64,000 bases of DNA from Chitinophaga sp. LS1 (GTDB lineage Bacteria > Bacteroidota > Bacteroidia > Chitinophagales > Chitinophagaceae). The position numbers and the translations under genes are program-made. Where the stretch lies: the NCBI RefSeq assembly GCF_034274695.1, contig NZ_CP128362.1, positions 310,001 to 374,000 on the forward strand. Direction: 5' to 3'. Each line of letters starts with the position of its first letter. Position 1 is the first letter of the stretch. Below are positions 27,298-37,623 of this stretch, one piece after another. A model generated the notes under the pieces. That model made no database searches. It was not told the origin of the DNA and worked only from the letters and a program-made list of their open reading frames with translations.

Positions 27298-27648
27298 TTG
27301 GAACAGGAAGAACATATACCAGTCGCAGAATTACCGGATGAACCGGAACAGAAAAGAGAATGGCGCCTGCGTATCAATTACGCAGCCATCACGCAAAATA
27401 TGCCCTTTATACTGTTCCTTTCCGCACTCGCACTGATCTATATCGCTAATAGTCACCTGGCTGAAAAAAAAATCCGCCAGATCAACAAACTGGGACGTGA
27501 GATCAAAGAGCTGAAATGGGAATACCTCAATGTGAAAAGTGAATTGATGTTCCGTAGCAAAATGAGTGAAGTCAGCAAATCAGTGGAACCATGGGGCCTC
27601 AAGCCGCTAAGTTCCCCACCCCAAAAAATCGTACTGAAGAAACAGTAA
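27298..27648 (+). CDS. ftsL: FtsL-like cell division protein
   Basis: A 116-residue bitopic membrane protein in the FtsL position between rsmH and ftsI. A charged cytoplasmic N-terminus (about 1-35) is followed by one membrane helix (MPFILFLSALALIYIANSHL), then a short coiled-coil (EKKIRQINKLGREIKELKWE) of the divisome FtsL/FtsB type. FtsL links FtsQ and FtsB to the FtsWI synthase. No ATG is available: a TGA lies in frame about 20 bp upstream and TTG at 27298 is the best start. Confidence 0.8.
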   Translation: MEQEEHIPVAELPDEPEQKREWRLRINYAAITQNMPFILFLSALALIYIANSHLAEKKIRQINKLGREIKELKWEYLNVKSELMFRSKMSEVSKSVEPWGLKPLSSPPQKIVLKKQ

Positions 27649-27663
27649 TAATCATATCAGACT

Positions 27664-29769
27664 GTGGAAGTAAAGAAAGACATATTGTGGAGAGTGTATC
27701 TGTGCTTTATCGGCATGGTGCTGTTTGGTGTGGCTATAATTATAAAGGTGTTCTTTCTCCAGAACGTTGAAGGAAATTACTGGCGAAGCATGGCAGACAG
27801 CCTGCACACCCGCTACGTAACCCTCGACGCAGACCGGGGTACCATCTACTCCGAAGAAGGCAGGATGTTATCAACATCCATCCCCTACTTCGATGTAAGA
27901 GTCGATTTCGCAGCAGATGGGCTCACCGATAAAAATGGAAAGATCTTCAAGGACAATGTTGACTCATTGTCCATTTGTCTTTCAAAGACTTTTCAGGACC
28001 ACACCCCGCTGGAGTATAAAAATATCCTCCGCGAAGGCTATAAAAACAAAGACAGATACTTTCTCCTGAAAAGAGATATCTCGTTTACCCAGTATCAGCT
28101 CCTCCGACAATTTCCCATGTTCAGACTAGGGAAAAATAAAGGAGGCCTGATCGCGGAAACAAAAAACAAACGCATTAACCCCTTCAAACTGCTGGCTAAC
28201 AGAACCATCGGTTTGAGCAGGCAAAATGCACAGAACGTAGGTCTCGAAAGGACCTACGATAACTATTTAAGCGGTACCACCGGTAAAAGACTGATGCGCC
28301 GCATCGCTGGCGGTACTTTCGTCCCCGTCGAAGGTTATGATATTGAACCCGAAAACGGGCACGATGTGATCACCACCATCGACGTAAACATGCAGGATAT
28401 CGTTGAAACCGCCCTCATGAACATGATGGTCGCCAACGAAGCAGATAACGGTACCTGCATCCTGATGGAAGTGAAAACCGGCAAGATCAAAGCAATCGCC
28501 AACCTGGGCAGACAACCAGATGGCAGCTATTTCGAGGATATGAACTATGCCCTCAGAGCAACAGAGCCCGGCTCTACGTTCAAACTGGCTACCGTCATCT
28601 CCGTACTCGACGACAAATACGCCACCATGAACAACATGGTGAACCTGCAGGAAGGTAAGTGGCAGATTGGACGCAGAACCGTATTTGACTCCGAACCACA
28701 CCCAGGCCAGACAAACGTAACTATTAAACACGCGTTCGAACTGAGCTCTAATGTGGGAATGGCAAAACTGGCCTATCAGTTCTATAATAAAAAACCAAAC
28801 GACTTCGTCTGGCACCTGAGAAAACTCAAGCTCGACAAGCCAACCGGTATAGACCTCGTAGGTGAAGACCAACCGGTCATCAAAACCACCGCCAGCAGAA
28901 CATGGAGCGCTACCAGCCTTCCATGGATGGCTTTCGGTTACGAAGTATTAATAAGCCCGTTGCAAACCTGCATGCTCTACAACGCAGTAGCTAACAACGG
29001 TAAAATGATGAAGCCTTACCTGGTGAACTCCATTAATGAATATGGTAAATCAGTTAAGACCTTCGAACCTGAAATCGTAATGGATAGCATCTGCTCTTCC
29101 AATACACTGGCACAGGTAAAAGCAATGTTGGAAGGAGTCGTAATGAATGGAACGGCCAGATCATTGTGGTCATCATATTACAGCTTTGCCGGTAAAACCG
29201 GTACCGCCCTGGTAGCGAATGCTAACCGGGGTTATGCCGATAAAATATACCAGTCCTCTTTCGCAGGATATTTTCCTGCCAAAGACCCGCAGTTCACCTG
29301 TGTTGTGGTTATCAAAAACAAACCACATGCAGCTAAGTTCTACGGCGCCTCTGTAGCAGGACCCGTTTTTCGCGAAGTTGCAGACAAACTGTATGCGATC
29401 GCTGTTGAAAAACAACAACCTATGCGTGCTAACCTGATGCTGGATACATTGCTGGCATTCAAAAACAGTAAAGCCCGTGATTGGAAAGAAATCACTACCG
29501 CACTGGATCTACCCGTTGAAGGCGATGTGAATAACAACAATTGGGTAAGCGCAAAGGTGACTGACAAAAAGGTAAACTTTGCACAGGTAACGCAGGCAAA
29601 AGGTAGCGTACCCAATGTAACAGGAATGGGATTAAAGGATGCTTTGTACCTCCTCGAGAATGCCGGTTTACGTGTGGTGGTAAGAGGTGCTGGTAAAGTC
29701 ACCAACCAATCCATTCCAGGTGGTACACAATTAGAAAAAAATCAAACGATAGTCATAGAACTGAGTTAA
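27664..29769 (+). CDS. ftsI: Septal penicillin-binding protein FtsI (PBP3) with C-terminal PASTA domain
   Basis: FtsI is the transpeptidase that cross-links septal peptidoglycan, working with FtsW. The 701-residue protein (GTG start) has one N-terminal membrane helix, a pedestal domain (about 55-230) and a transpeptidase domain. Active-site Ser304 is in EPGSTFKLAT, the second motif is ELSSNVGMAK and the third is AGKTGTALV. A single PASTA domain ends the protein (GSVPNVTGMGLKDALYLLEN with AGLRV), as is common in Bacteroidota FtsI. Its stop overlaps the murE start by one base (TAATG), implying coupling. Confidence 0.95.
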   Translation: MEVKKDILWRVYLCFIGMVLFGVAIIIKVFFLQNVEGNYWRSMADSLHTRYVTLDADRGTIYSEEGRMLSTSIPYFDVRVDFAADGLTDKNGKIFKDNVDSLSICLSKTFQDHTPLEYKNILREGYKNKDRYFLLKRDISFTQYQLLRQFPMFRLGKNKGGLIAETKNKRINPFKLLANRTIGLSRQNAQNVGLERTYDNYLSGTTGKRLMRRIAGGTFVPVEGYDIEPENGHDVITTIDVNMQDIVETALMNMMVANEADNGTCILMEVKTGKIKAIANLGRQPDGSYFEDMNYALRATEPGSTFKLATVISVLDDKYATMNNMVNLQEGKWQIGRRTVFDSEPHPGQTNVTIKHAFELSSNVGMAKLAYQFYNKKPNDFVWHLRKLKLDKPTGIDLVGEDQPVIKTTASRTWSATSLPWMAFGYEVLISPLQTCMLYNAVANNGKMMKPYLVNSINEYGKSVKTFEPEIVMDSICSSNTLAQVKAMLEGVVMNGTARSLWSSYYSFAGKTGTALVANANRGYADKIYQSSFAGYFPAKDPQFTCVVVIKNKPHAAKFYGASVAGPVFREVADKLYAIAVEKQQPMRANLMLDTLLAFKNSKARDWKEITTALDLPVEGDVNNNNWVSAKVTDKKVNFAQVTQAKGSVPNVTGMGLKDALYLLENAGLRVVVRGAGKVTNQSIPGGTQLEKNQTIVIELS

Positions 29770-31235
29770 TGAAAACATTGCGTGACATATTATATAATGT
29801 AAACATCGTGGCTGTAAAAGGGTCAACCGATACCGCCGTGAATGCACTGAACATCGACTCCAGAGCCATCAGGCCTGGAGATGCTTTCATTGCAATCAGA
29901 GGTGTACATGCTGATGGTCACCTCTTCATTGACAAAGCTGTACAACAGGGTGCCGCTGTCGTGATCTGTGAAGACCTGCCTGCACAAACTGCCGACAACG
30001 TAGTCTATGTTCAGGTTAGCAGCAGCGCTACCGCCGCTGGTGTAATAGCAGGTAACTTCTACGACAACCCATCTCACAAGGTGCAACTCGTAGGCGTAAC
30101 CGGTACCAATGGTAAAACGACCATCGCTACCCTCCTGTTCAAACTATTCAGTGCGCTCGGCTACCATTGCGGAATGCTCTCCACCGTACAGAACCAGATC
30201 GGTGACAGGATCGTTCCTTCTACCCATACCACCCCGGATCCCATTCACCTGAATGCACTCCTGGCAGATATGGTCACTGATGGTTGTGACTACGTGTTCA
30301 TGGAAGTAAGCTCTCACGCTATTCACCAACAAAGAATAGCAGGGCTGAAATTTGCCGGAGGCATCTTCAGCAATATCACCCACGATCACCTGGACTATCA
30401 CAAAACCTTCGACGAATACATCAGGGTAAAGAAATCCTGGTTCGATGGTTTGCCAGCTACAGCATTCGCCCTCACTAACCTCGACGACAAAAGAGGCAAT
30501 GTGATGCTGCAGAACACCAAAGCGAAAAAACAAACTTATAGCCTGCGCACCGTTGCTGACTTTAAGGGAAAAATATTGGAGAATAACCTCACTGGCCTGA
30601 TCATGATGATCAATGAGACAGAAGTACACTTCCGCCTCATCGGTGAGTTCAATGCATATAACCTGCTGGCCGTATACGGAGCCGCTACCCTGCTCGGTCA
30701 GGACAAAGCCCGCATATTACAGGCACTCAGTGATCTGTCAGGTGCTGAAGGACGTTTCGATTACATCGTGTCTCCCAATCAGCGCATCATCGGTATCGTG
30801 GATTATGCACATACCCCCGATGCTTTGCTCAATGTGCTGGCGACTATCAAAAACCTGCGCAAAGGCAACGAACAAGTCATTACAGTAGTAGGTTGCGGCG
30901 GCGACCGTGACACAGCAAAACGCCCTGTGATGGCCGAAGTAGCAGTAGAACGCAGTGATAGAGTGATCCTTACCTCCGATAATCCCCGTTCAGAAGATCC
31001 GAACGAAATTATCAGACAAATGGAAGCCGGTGTACCCGTAAATCTTAAAAAGAAAGTACTGTCTATCACCGACCGTAAAGAAGCGATCAAAACAGCTATC
31101 AGCCTCGCAAATCCTGAAGACATCATTCTCATAGCTGGTAAAGGCCATGAGAAATACCAGGAAATACAAGGCGTGAAACATCCTTTTGACGACAAACAGG
31201 TGCTGGATGAGATGATGCGGTTGATGGAGAAATAA
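29769..31235 (+). CDS. murE: UDP-MurNAc-L-Ala-D-Glu:meso-diaminopimelate ligase MurE
   Basis: MurE adds the third amino acid to the peptidoglycan precursor in the cytoplasm. The 488-residue Mur ligase has the N-terminal uridine-binding domain with INSRAI-like NIDSRAIRPGDAF, the ATP loop GVTGTNGKTTIATLLFKL, and FMEVSSHAIHQQRIAGLKF with GGIFSNITHDHLDYH. The substrate-specificity motif is DNPRSEDP; DNPR indicates meso-diaminopimelate rather than lysine. The usual murF is missing after it and mraY comes next. Confidence 0.95.
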   Translation: MKTLRDILYNVNIVAVKGSTDTAVNALNIDSRAIRPGDAFIAIRGVHADGHLFIDKAVQQGAAVVICEDLPAQTADNVVYVQVSSSATAAGVIAGNFYDNPSHKVQLVGVTGTNGKTTIATLLFKLFSALGYHCGMLSTVQNQIGDRIVPSTHTTPDPIHLNALLADMVTDGCDYVFMEVSSHAIHQQRIAGLKFAGGIFSNITHDHLDYHKTFDEYIRVKKSWFDGLPATAFALTNLDDKRGNVMLQNTKAKKQTYSLRTVADFKGKILENNLTGLIMMINETEVHFRLIGEFNAYNLLAVYGAATLLGQDKARILQALSDLSGAEGRFDYIVSPNQRIIGIVDYAHTPDALLNVLATIKNLRKGNEQVITVVGCGGDRDTAKRPVMAEVAVERSDRVILTSDNPRSEDPNEIIRQMEAGVPVNLKKKVLSITDRKEAIKTAISLANPEDIILIAGKGHEKYQEIQGVKHPFDDKQVLDEMMRLMEK

Positions 31236-31279
31236 CAACTAACGAACAACTAACTAACAAATAACTACTAACTAACAGT
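31236..31279 (+). other. AACTAAC-repeat leader upstream of mraY
   Basis: The 44-bp gap consists almost wholly of AACTAAC/AACAACT-type short tandem repeats with no G except one. It probably gives an unstructured, A-rich ribosome landing site, in keeping with the weak use of Shine-Dalgarno signals in Bacteroidota (inference). Confidence 0.4.
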
Positions 31280-32527
31280 ATGCTTTATTACTTATTCAAT
31301 TATTTGAAAACGTTAAATTTCAGCGGTAGCGGGATGTTTCAATTCATCACGTTCCGTGTGACAATGGCGTTACTGTTATCCCTGGTAATCTCTCTCTTGT
31401 TAGGTAAAAGTATTGTAAAATTCCTCCAGAAAAAACAGATCGGGGAAACCATCCGTGACCTCGGCCTGGCAGGTGAGAACAGTAAGAAAGGCACCCCTAC
31501 CATGGGTGGTCTTATCATCCTGGCAGCTATCGTTATTCCTACCCTGCTGTTCGCACAGGTAAAAACCGTTTACATCTGGCTCATGTTGCTCTGCACCGTT
31601 TGGCTGGGCCTGATCGGTTTCCTGGACGATTATATCAAGGTATTCAAAAAGAACAAAGAAGGTCTGGCCGGTAAGTTCAAGATCCTGGGCCAGGTTGGTT
31701 TAGGTATCATCATTGGCAGCACTTTGTATTTCAATGAAAACGTAGTGATCTCCCGCGAGATCATTGGCGCGAAGAAACTCGCCCCCTACGAAAGAGTAGT
31801 GGCCAAATCGGAAAGAGTGACGAAAGAAGGACATCGCTTTGCGGATGTGAAGACGCCGATCACTTCTATCCCATTTGTAAAGAACCATGAATTCAACTAC
31901 GCCAAACTGATCTCCTGGATCCCTGGCGCAGAGAAATATACTTACGTCCTCTATATCCTCATCGTGATCATCATCATAACGGCAGTGTCCAATGGTGCAA
32001 ATCTCACAGATGGATTAGATGGCTTGGCCACGGGTGTATCTGCGGTCATAGGCGTTTGTCTCGGCATATTCGCCTATGTATCCGGTAATATTCAGTTCGC
32101 CGAATACCTGAATATCATGTACATCCCTAACCTGGGTGAACTGTCCATATTCATTGCTGCCTTTGTAGGTGCCTGTGTAGGTTTCCTCTGGTACAATGCT
32201 TATCCTGCACAGGTGTTCATGGGCGATACAGGTAGTCTGGCTTTGGGAGGCATCATCGCTTCCCTGGCTATCATTGTAAGAAAAGAATTATTGATACCAA
32301 TTTTCTGTGGTGTATTCCTGGTAGAAAATCTGAGCGTAGTATTACAGGTCTCCTACTTTAAGTATACCAAGAAAAAATATGGTGAAGGCAAGCGCATATT
32401 TCTGATGTCTCCACTTCACCACCATTACCAGAAGCTAGGTTACCATGAAAGTAAAATAGCAGTAAGGTTCTGGATCATAACAATCATGTGTGCAGTAGTT
32501 AGTATTGCAACATTAAAAATCAGATAA
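31280..32527 (+). CDS. mraY: Phospho-MurNAc-pentapeptide transferase MraY
   Basis: MraY moves phospho-MurNAc-pentapeptide onto undecaprenyl phosphate at the inner membrane, forming lipid I. The 415-residue polytopic protein has ten predicted helices. Its signatures are [31 protein letters not shown] with [38 protein letters not shown] and [14 protein letters not shown] loop of about 50 residues ([20 protein letters not shown] onward) between helices is a Bacteroidota feature. Sits in the dcw cluster between murE and murD. Confidence 0.96.
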   Translation: MLYYLFNYLKTLNFSGSGMFQFITFRVTMALLLSLVISLLLGKSIVKFLQKKQIGETIRDLGLAGENSKKGTPTMGGLIILAAIVIPTLLFAQVKTVYIWLMLLCTVWLGLIGFLDDYIKVFKKNKEGLAGKFKILGQVGLGIIIGSTLYFNENVVISREIIGAKKLAPYERVVAKSERVTKEGHRFADVKTPITSIPFVKNHEFNYAKLISWIPGAEKYTYVLYILIVIIIITAVSNGANLTDGLDGLATGVSAVIGVCLGIFAYVSGNIQFAEYLNIMYIPNLGELSIFIAAFVGACVGFLWYNAYPAQVFMGDTGSLALGGIIASLAIIVRKELLIPIFCGVFLVENLSVVLQVSYFKYTKKKYGEGKRIFLMSPLHHHYQKLGYHESKIAVRFWIITIMCAVVSIATLKIR

Positions 32528-32532
32528 GCAAA

Positions 32533-33873
32533 ATGACAAAGAAACTCATCATACTCGGAGCCGGTGAAAGCGGAATTGGTGCAGCCCTGTTAGGCAAGCA
32601 ACAGGGGTATGATGTATTCGTGTCAGATGGTGGAACCATCAAGGATATTTATAAACAGGAACTCGCTGTAAATTCTATTCCTTTCGAGGAAGGACAGCAT
32701 TCCTGGGATGTGATTTTAGGTGCCGATGAAATTGTTAAGAGCCCTGGCATTCCTGAAAAAACGGAACTGATGAAAAAGATCCGTGCGAAGGGAGTACCAG
32801 TGATCTCTGAAATCGAGCTCGCTTACAGGTTTAGCAAAGACGCTAAAATTATCGCCATCACTGGTAGCAATGGAAAGAGCACTACTACAGCGCTCACCTT
32901 CCACATCTTTGAGACAGCTGGTCTCAACGCCGCTATGGTAGGTAATATTGGTCTGAGTTATGCCCGTGTAGTGGCTACCGCACCGGCTGATTATTACATC
33001 GTCGAAGTAAGTAGTTTTCAACTCGACGATATTGTGGAGTTCAAGCCCAACGTGGCCATTCTGCTGAATATCACACCAGATCATCTGGATAGATATGACT
33101 ACAAAATGGAGAACTATGTGGCGTCAAAATTCCGCATAACGATGAATCAGGGACCGGAAGATTTCTTTGTGTATTGCAAAGACGATCAGGAGATTAACAA
33201 TTATTTGAAGAAGCAAACTATTTATTCAACATCAATACCCTTTACTATCATGGAACCGTTAAAGCAAGGAGGATTTATGGTAAACGATCAGGTAAACATT
33301 CAGGTTAATGATGAACCAGTTATCGTATCAATGTATGATCTCGCGCTTAAGGGCAAGCACAACTTGTACAATTCCATGGCAGCGGGTATTGCTGGTAGGA
33401 CCATGGAGATAAGGAAAGAAAAAATTCGGGAGAGCCTGACTTCGTTCAAGAGTCTGGAGCACCGTATGGAGTACGTTGCCACTGTGCGTGGAGTGGATTT
33501 CATCAATGATAGTAAAGCTACCAATGTAAACTCCCTGTGGTTTGCACTGGAGAGCATGGAAACCCCGGTAGTGCTGATTATGGGAGGTGTGGACAAAGGA
33601 AATGATTATAGCGCTATCAGGGACCTGGTAAAAGAAAAAGTAAAAGCAATTATCTGCCTGGGTATAGACAATGCACCGATTCAGGATGCGTTATCAAAAG
33701 ATACACCGGTAATGGTTGATACACGCAGTATGAAGGAAGCTGTGGAAGCAGCTTTTCAACATGCAGAAAAAGGTGATGTAGTTTTGCTTTCTCCGGCTTG
33801 TGCGAGCTTCGATCTGTTCAAGAACTACGAGGACAGAGGCAAGCAGTTCAAAGAAGCCGTGAGGGAACTATAA
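32533..33873 (+). CDS. murD: UDP-MurNAc-L-Ala:D-Glu ligase MurD
   Basis: MurD adds D-glutamate to UDP-MurNAc-L-alanine. The 446-residue Mur ligase starts KLIILGAGESGIGAALLGKQ. It has the ATP loop ITGSNGKSTTTALTFHI, EVSSFQLDDI, LLNITPDHLDRY, EHRMEYVATVRGVDFINDSK with ATN, and the closing LLSPACASFDLFKNYEDRGK. It begins 5 bp after mraY. All Mur ligase catalytic motifs are present. Confidence 0.95.
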   Translation: MTKKLIILGAGESGIGAALLGKQQGYDVFVSDGGTIKDIYKQELAVNSIPFEEGQHSWDVILGADEIVKSPGIPEKTELMKKIRAKGVPVISEIELAYRFSKDAKIIAITGSNGKSTTTALTFHIFETAGLNAAMVGNIGLSYARVVATAPADYYIVEVSSFQLDDIVEFKPNVAILLNITPDHLDRYDYKMENYVASKFRITMNQGPEDFFVYCKDDQEINNYLKKQTIYSTSIPFTIMEPLKQGGFMVNDQVNIQVNDEPVIVSMYDLALKGKHNLYNSMAAGIAGRTMEIRKEKIRESLTSFKSLEHRMEYVATVRGVDFINDSKATNVNSLWFALESMETPVVLIMGGVDKGNDYSAIRDLVKEKVKAIICLGIDNAPIQDALSKDTPVMVDTRSMKEAVEAAFQHAEKGDVVLLSPACASFDLFKNYEDRGKQFKEAVREL

Positions 33874-33908
33874 TAAATCCGGGATATTCCGGAAACCAAA
33901 AAAGTTAA

Positions 33909-35111
33909 ATGGACGGTATACTTCATAGGACAAAGGGTGACAAAGTGATTTGGACGATCGTGATCTTCCTCTCACTAGTGAGTCTGCTGGCGGTTTACAG
34001 CGCCACAGGTTCGCTTGCCTATCGCCTTCAGGGCGGTCATACGGAGTATTATCTCTTCAAACAACTGAGTGTATTAGTAATGGGATTGCTGATCATCTAC
34101 TTTGCACACAGAGTAAATTATACCATTTACTCCCGTGTGGCACAGATAGGTTTTCTGCTCTCTATCCCTTTACTGATCTATACGCTGGCATTTGGTAGTC
34201 ATATTAATGATGCAAGTCGCTGGATTAGACTGCCCGTTATTAATCTGACATTTCAGACTTCTGACGTAGCTAAGCTGGCCATATTCATGTATGTGAGCAG
34301 ACAGCTTTCTAAAAGGCAGGGTAACATCACCGATTTTAAGAGAGGCTTTCTGCCGATCATTATTCCGGTGGGTATCATCTGTATACTGATCATGCCTGCA
34401 AACATGTCAACCGCATTGTTGCTGGGCGCCAGTTGTATGATCCTCTGTTTTATTGGCCGGGTACCTATCAGGTATCTGGTTGCCATGGTAGGTGCAGGTC
34501 TGGTGGCGATTGTACTGATGTTTGCAGTGGCAGCACTGACTGGAAAAAAGATGCGTACCGAAACATGGAAGAAGAGAATTGAACATTTCACTTCAGGTGA
34601 TGATGATAAATCTGATTTACCATATCAGGTACAACAGGCAAACATTGCTATTGCAGGTGGTGGTGTGTTAGGCAAAGGTCCTGGAAACAGTACCCAGCGA
34701 AACTTCCTCCCACATGCTTATAGCGACTACATATATGCTACAATTATCGAGGAGTATGGTATCTTTGGCGCCTTTTTGATATTGATGGCCTACATGTTGC
34801 TATTATTAAGAAGTATCAGCTTGTTTAGAAAATGTCCCTATGCATTCGGCGCTTTCCTGGCAGTTGGTCTCAGCATCACATTAGTCATACAGGCACTGAC
34901 AAATATGGCAGTGAATGTAGGGCTCTTTCCCGTAACAGGGGTCACGCTACCGCTGGTAAGTATGGGTGGATCCTCCGTGATCTTTACAAGTCTGGCTATA
35001 GGGATCATACTGAGTGTGTCTAGAAATGTGGAAGAACTGGAAGGTAAAAGAATAGAACAGGAAAGGATTGCAAAGGTAGTAGCTCAGCAAGCCGAAATAG
35101 AAGAATTTTAA
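33909..35111 (+). CDS. ftsW: Peptidoglycan glycosyltransferase FtsW
   Basis: FtsW polymerises lipid II glycan strands at the septum together with FtsI. The 400-residue SEDS-family membrane protein has about ten helices. Conserved pieces are VYSATGSLAY, GSHINDASRWIRLPVINLTF, QTSDVAKLAIFMY, QQANIAIAGGGVLGKGPGNS and TNMAVNVGLFPVTGVTLPLV with SMGGSS. The catalytic Asp of SEDS enzymes is expected in the HAYSDYIYATIIEEYG region. It lies between murD and murG. Confidence 0.94.
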   Translation: MDGILHRTKGDKVIWTIVIFLSLVSLLAVYSATGSLAYRLQGGHTEYYLFKQLSVLVMGLLIIYFAHRVNYTIYSRVAQIGFLLSIPLLIYTLAFGSHINDASRWIRLPVINLTFQTSDVAKLAIFMYVSRQLSKRQGNITDFKRGFLPIIIPVGIICILIMPANMSTALLLGASCMILCFIGRVPIRYLVAMVGAGLVAIVLMFAVAALTGKKMRTETWKKRIEHFTSGDDDKSDLPYQVQQANIAIAGGGVLGKGPGNSTQRNFLPHAYSDYIYATIIEEYGIFGAFLILMAYMLLLLRSISLFRKCPYAFGAFLAVGLSITLVIQALTNMAVNVGLFPVTGVTLPLVSMGGSSVIFTSLAIGIILSVSRNVEELEGKRIEQERIAKVVAQQAEIEEF

Positions 35112-35119
35112 AAACTAAC

Positions 35120-36220
35120 ATGAACATGCAACGCAGAATTATCATAGCAGGTGGTGGAACCGGAGGACATATCTTCCCGGCGATCGCTATTGCCAATGCG
35201 TTGAAAAAAATAGAACCAGCAACTGATATTCTCTTTGTAGGTGCCAAAGGAAAGATGGAGATGGAGAAAGTACCGCAGGCTGGTTACCGCATCGAAGGAT
35301 TGGAAATAGCAGGATTCAACCGTAGCAATATGCTCAAGAACCTGTTGTTGCCGTTCAAGATTCTGAAAAGCCTGTCACAGGCCCGTAAGATCATTGACAG
35401 TTTCAAACCAGATGCCGTGGTAGGTGTGGGTGGTTACGCCAGCTTCCCTGTCATGCGCAAAGCACAGAAGAAAGGTATTCCTACCCTCATACAGGAACAA
35501 AATTCCTTTGCAGGGAAAGCCAATATGGCCCTGGGAAAGAAAGCCGCTAAGATCTGTGTCGCTTACGAAGGAATGGAGAAATTCTTCCCGGCTGATAAAA
35601 TTGTAATGACAGGCAATCCTGTCAGAGGCAACATTACACAGTCTGCCGTATCAAAAGAAGATGCACTCGCACACTTTGGCCTTCTTACAGGTAAACAAAC
35701 AGTATTCGCTGTGGGTGGTAGCCTGGGAGCAAAAGCCATCAACGAGGCATTGGCGCCCATACTCGCCACTTTTGTAGAGAAGGATATTCAACTGATCTGG
35801 CAAACAGGTAAGCCTTACTTTGAAACAGCGAAAGCCGCTGCAGCACCATACGCCTCTCATGTAAAGGTGTATGAGTTTATCAACGTAATGGACTTCGCCT
35901 ACAAGGCTGCGGATGTTGTTGTATCACGTGCAGGTGCACTGGCCATCGCCGAACTTTGTGTAGTGAAGAAACCTGTCATCTTCGTGCCCTACCCTTTTGC
36001 GGCCGAAGACCATCAGACCTTCAATGCAAAAAGTCTGGTAGATAAAAAGGCCGCCATCCTCATTAAAAATGATGATGCAGCCGCTCAATTAGGAAATACT
36101 TTATTCAGTCTGTTACAAAACAATGCGTTGTTGCAACAACTGGAAGAGAATATAGCAAAACTGGGAAATTCAAATGCTGATATGGTCATTGCTAAACAGG
36201 TTTTAGCACTGATTAAATAA
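35120..36220 (+). CDS. murG: UDP-GlcNAc:lipid I GlcNAc transferase MurG
   Basis: MurG adds GlcNAc to lipid I on the inner face of the membrane to give lipid II. The 366-residue GT-B enzyme begins RIIIAGGGTGGHIFPAIAIA, with the glycine-rich loop of the family. VGVGGYASFPVMRKAQKKGI, LIQEQNSFAGKANMAL, VGGSLGAKAINEAL and SRAGALAIAELCVVKKPVIF follow in the expected order. It starts 8 bp after ftsW. An ATG two codons downstream (MQRRII) is an alternative start. Confidence 0.95.
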   Translation: MNMQRRIIIAGGGTGGHIFPAIAIANALKKIEPATDILFVGAKGKMEMEKVPQAGYRIEGLEIAGFNRSNMLKNLLLPFKILKSLSQARKIIDSFKPDAVVGVGGYASFPVMRKAQKKGIPTLIQEQNSFAGKANMALGKKAAKICVAYEGMEKFFPADKIVMTGNPVRGNITQSAVSKEDALAHFGLLTGKQTVFAVGGSLGAKAINEALAPILATFVEKDIQLIWQTGKPYFETAKAAAAPYASHVKVYEFINVMDFAYKAADVVVSRAGALAIAELCVVKKPVIFVPYPFAAEDHQTFNAKSLVDKKAAILIKNDDAAAQLGNTLFSLLQNNALLQQLEENIAKLGNSNADMVIAKQVLALIK

Positions 36221-36234
36221 AAGGATAAGTAAAA

Positions 36235-37602
36235 ATGGATCTGAACAACATACAACGCGTTTACTTCATTGGAATCGGAGGCATCGGTATGAGCGCCATC
36301 GCCCGCTTTTTTAATGAAAAAGGTGTGCATGTGAGTGGTTACGACCGTACCGAAACACCGCTGACCCGTCAGCTGGCTGAAGAAGGTATGCAGATTCATT
36401 ACTCGGATGATGTGAACCTGCTGGACAAAGATGTACAGCTGGTTGTATACACTCCCGCTATCCCAGGTACCCATTCAGAATTGATCTGGTACCGTAAGAA
36501 CGAATACGAAGTAGTAAAACGAAGCGACGTATTGCAGGAGATCACGAAAGAGTTGTTCGCCATCACCGTAGGTGGTACACATGGCAAAACAACCATCTCT
36601 ACCCTTACCGCTCACATACTGCGTCATAGTGGCTATGGTTGCAACGCCTTTCTCGGTGGTATCAGCGCCAACTACGACCGTAACTTCTGGAGCAGTGATA
36701 AACAGGTAGCCGTGATCGAAGCAGATGAGTATGACCGTTCATTCCTGAAACTTCACCCGGATATCGCGATCCTCACCGCTATGGATGCAGATCACCTGGA
36801 TATCTACGGTACAGAAGCAGACATGCAGGATGCCTTCGTACAGTATACTGCGAACATCAAACCCAATGGTACGCTGATCGCAAAACTGGGATTACCCCGT
36901 GCAACAGAACTAAAGGGTGATAATAAACGTTGGTATCACCTGAAAGATACACAGGCAAATATTTATGCGACCAATATCAGAACAGTTGACGGTGGTTACC
37001 TGTTTGATGTAGTAGAGCAGGACTGGCACATTCACGATGTACAACTGCCTATCGGTGGCACGCACAATATTGAAAATACAGTGGCAGCCATCACAGTGGC
37101 GCACCTATTAGGCATAGATGCCGCAAAGATCAAAGCAGCGATTGCTGATTTCAAGGGCATCAAACGTCGCTTTGAATACCTGGTGAAGAACGATTACCAG
37201 GTATACATAGACGATTACGCACATCATCCGGAAGAATTGCGCGCCCTCATTAGCAGTGCCCGCAGCTTATTCCCCGACAAGCGCTGTACAGTCATCTTCC
37301 AGCCACACTTGTATACCCGTACACGTGACCTGGCCGAAGGATTTGCTGAGAGCCTGTCCCTGGCAGATGAAGTGCTGCTGTTACCCATCTATCCAGCCAG
37401 AGAGTTACCCATCGAAGGGGTGCACAGTGAGATCCTGGCGGAAAAGATGACAGTACCAGTACAGGTGATACAGAAAGAAGATGTATTGGCCTGGGTAAAA
37501 TCGAATAGTGTACCATTGCTCATCACAGCTGGTGCCGGTGACATTGACCAATTCAGAGATCCGATAAGAGAAATATTGAACGGAGAGAAAGTGAAAGAGT
37601 AG
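36235..37602 (+). CDS. murC: UDP-MurNAc:L-alanine ligase MurC
   Basis: MurC attaches L-alanine to UDP-MurNAc, the first peptide step. The 455-residue Mur ligase starts RVYFIGIGGIGMSAIARFFN. It carries the ATP loop VGGTHGKTTISTLTAHIL, IEADEYDRSFLKLHPDIAIL, DADHLDIYG and DDYAHHPEELRALISSARSL. The closing residues hold ITAGAGDIDQF. It lies 14 bp after murG. Positioned after murG, as in many Bacteroidota, with no murB behind it. Confidence 0.95.
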   Translation: MDLNNIQRVYFIGIGGIGMSAIARFFNEKGVHVSGYDRTETPLTRQLAEEGMQIHYSDDVNLLDKDVQLVVYTPAIPGTHSELIWYRKNEYEVVKRSDVLQEITKELFAITVGGTHGKTTISTLTAHILRHSGYGCNAFLGGISANYDRNFWSSDKQVAVIEADEYDRSFLKLHPDIAILTAMDADHLDIYGTEADMQDAFVQYTANIKPNGTLIAKLGLPRATELKGDNKRWYHLKDTQANIYATNIRTVDGGYLFDVVEQDWHIHDVQLPIGGTHNIENTVAAITVAHLLGIDAAKIKAAIADFKGIKRRFEYLVKNDYQVYIDDYAHHPEELRALISSARSLFPDKRCTVIFQPHLYTRTRDLAEGFAESLSLADEVLLLPIYPARELPIEGVHSEILAEKMTVPVQVIQKEDVLAWVKSNSVPLLITAGAGDIDQFRDPIREILNGEKVKE

Positions 37603-37623
37603 ACAAAAAAAATTTAAACCCAA

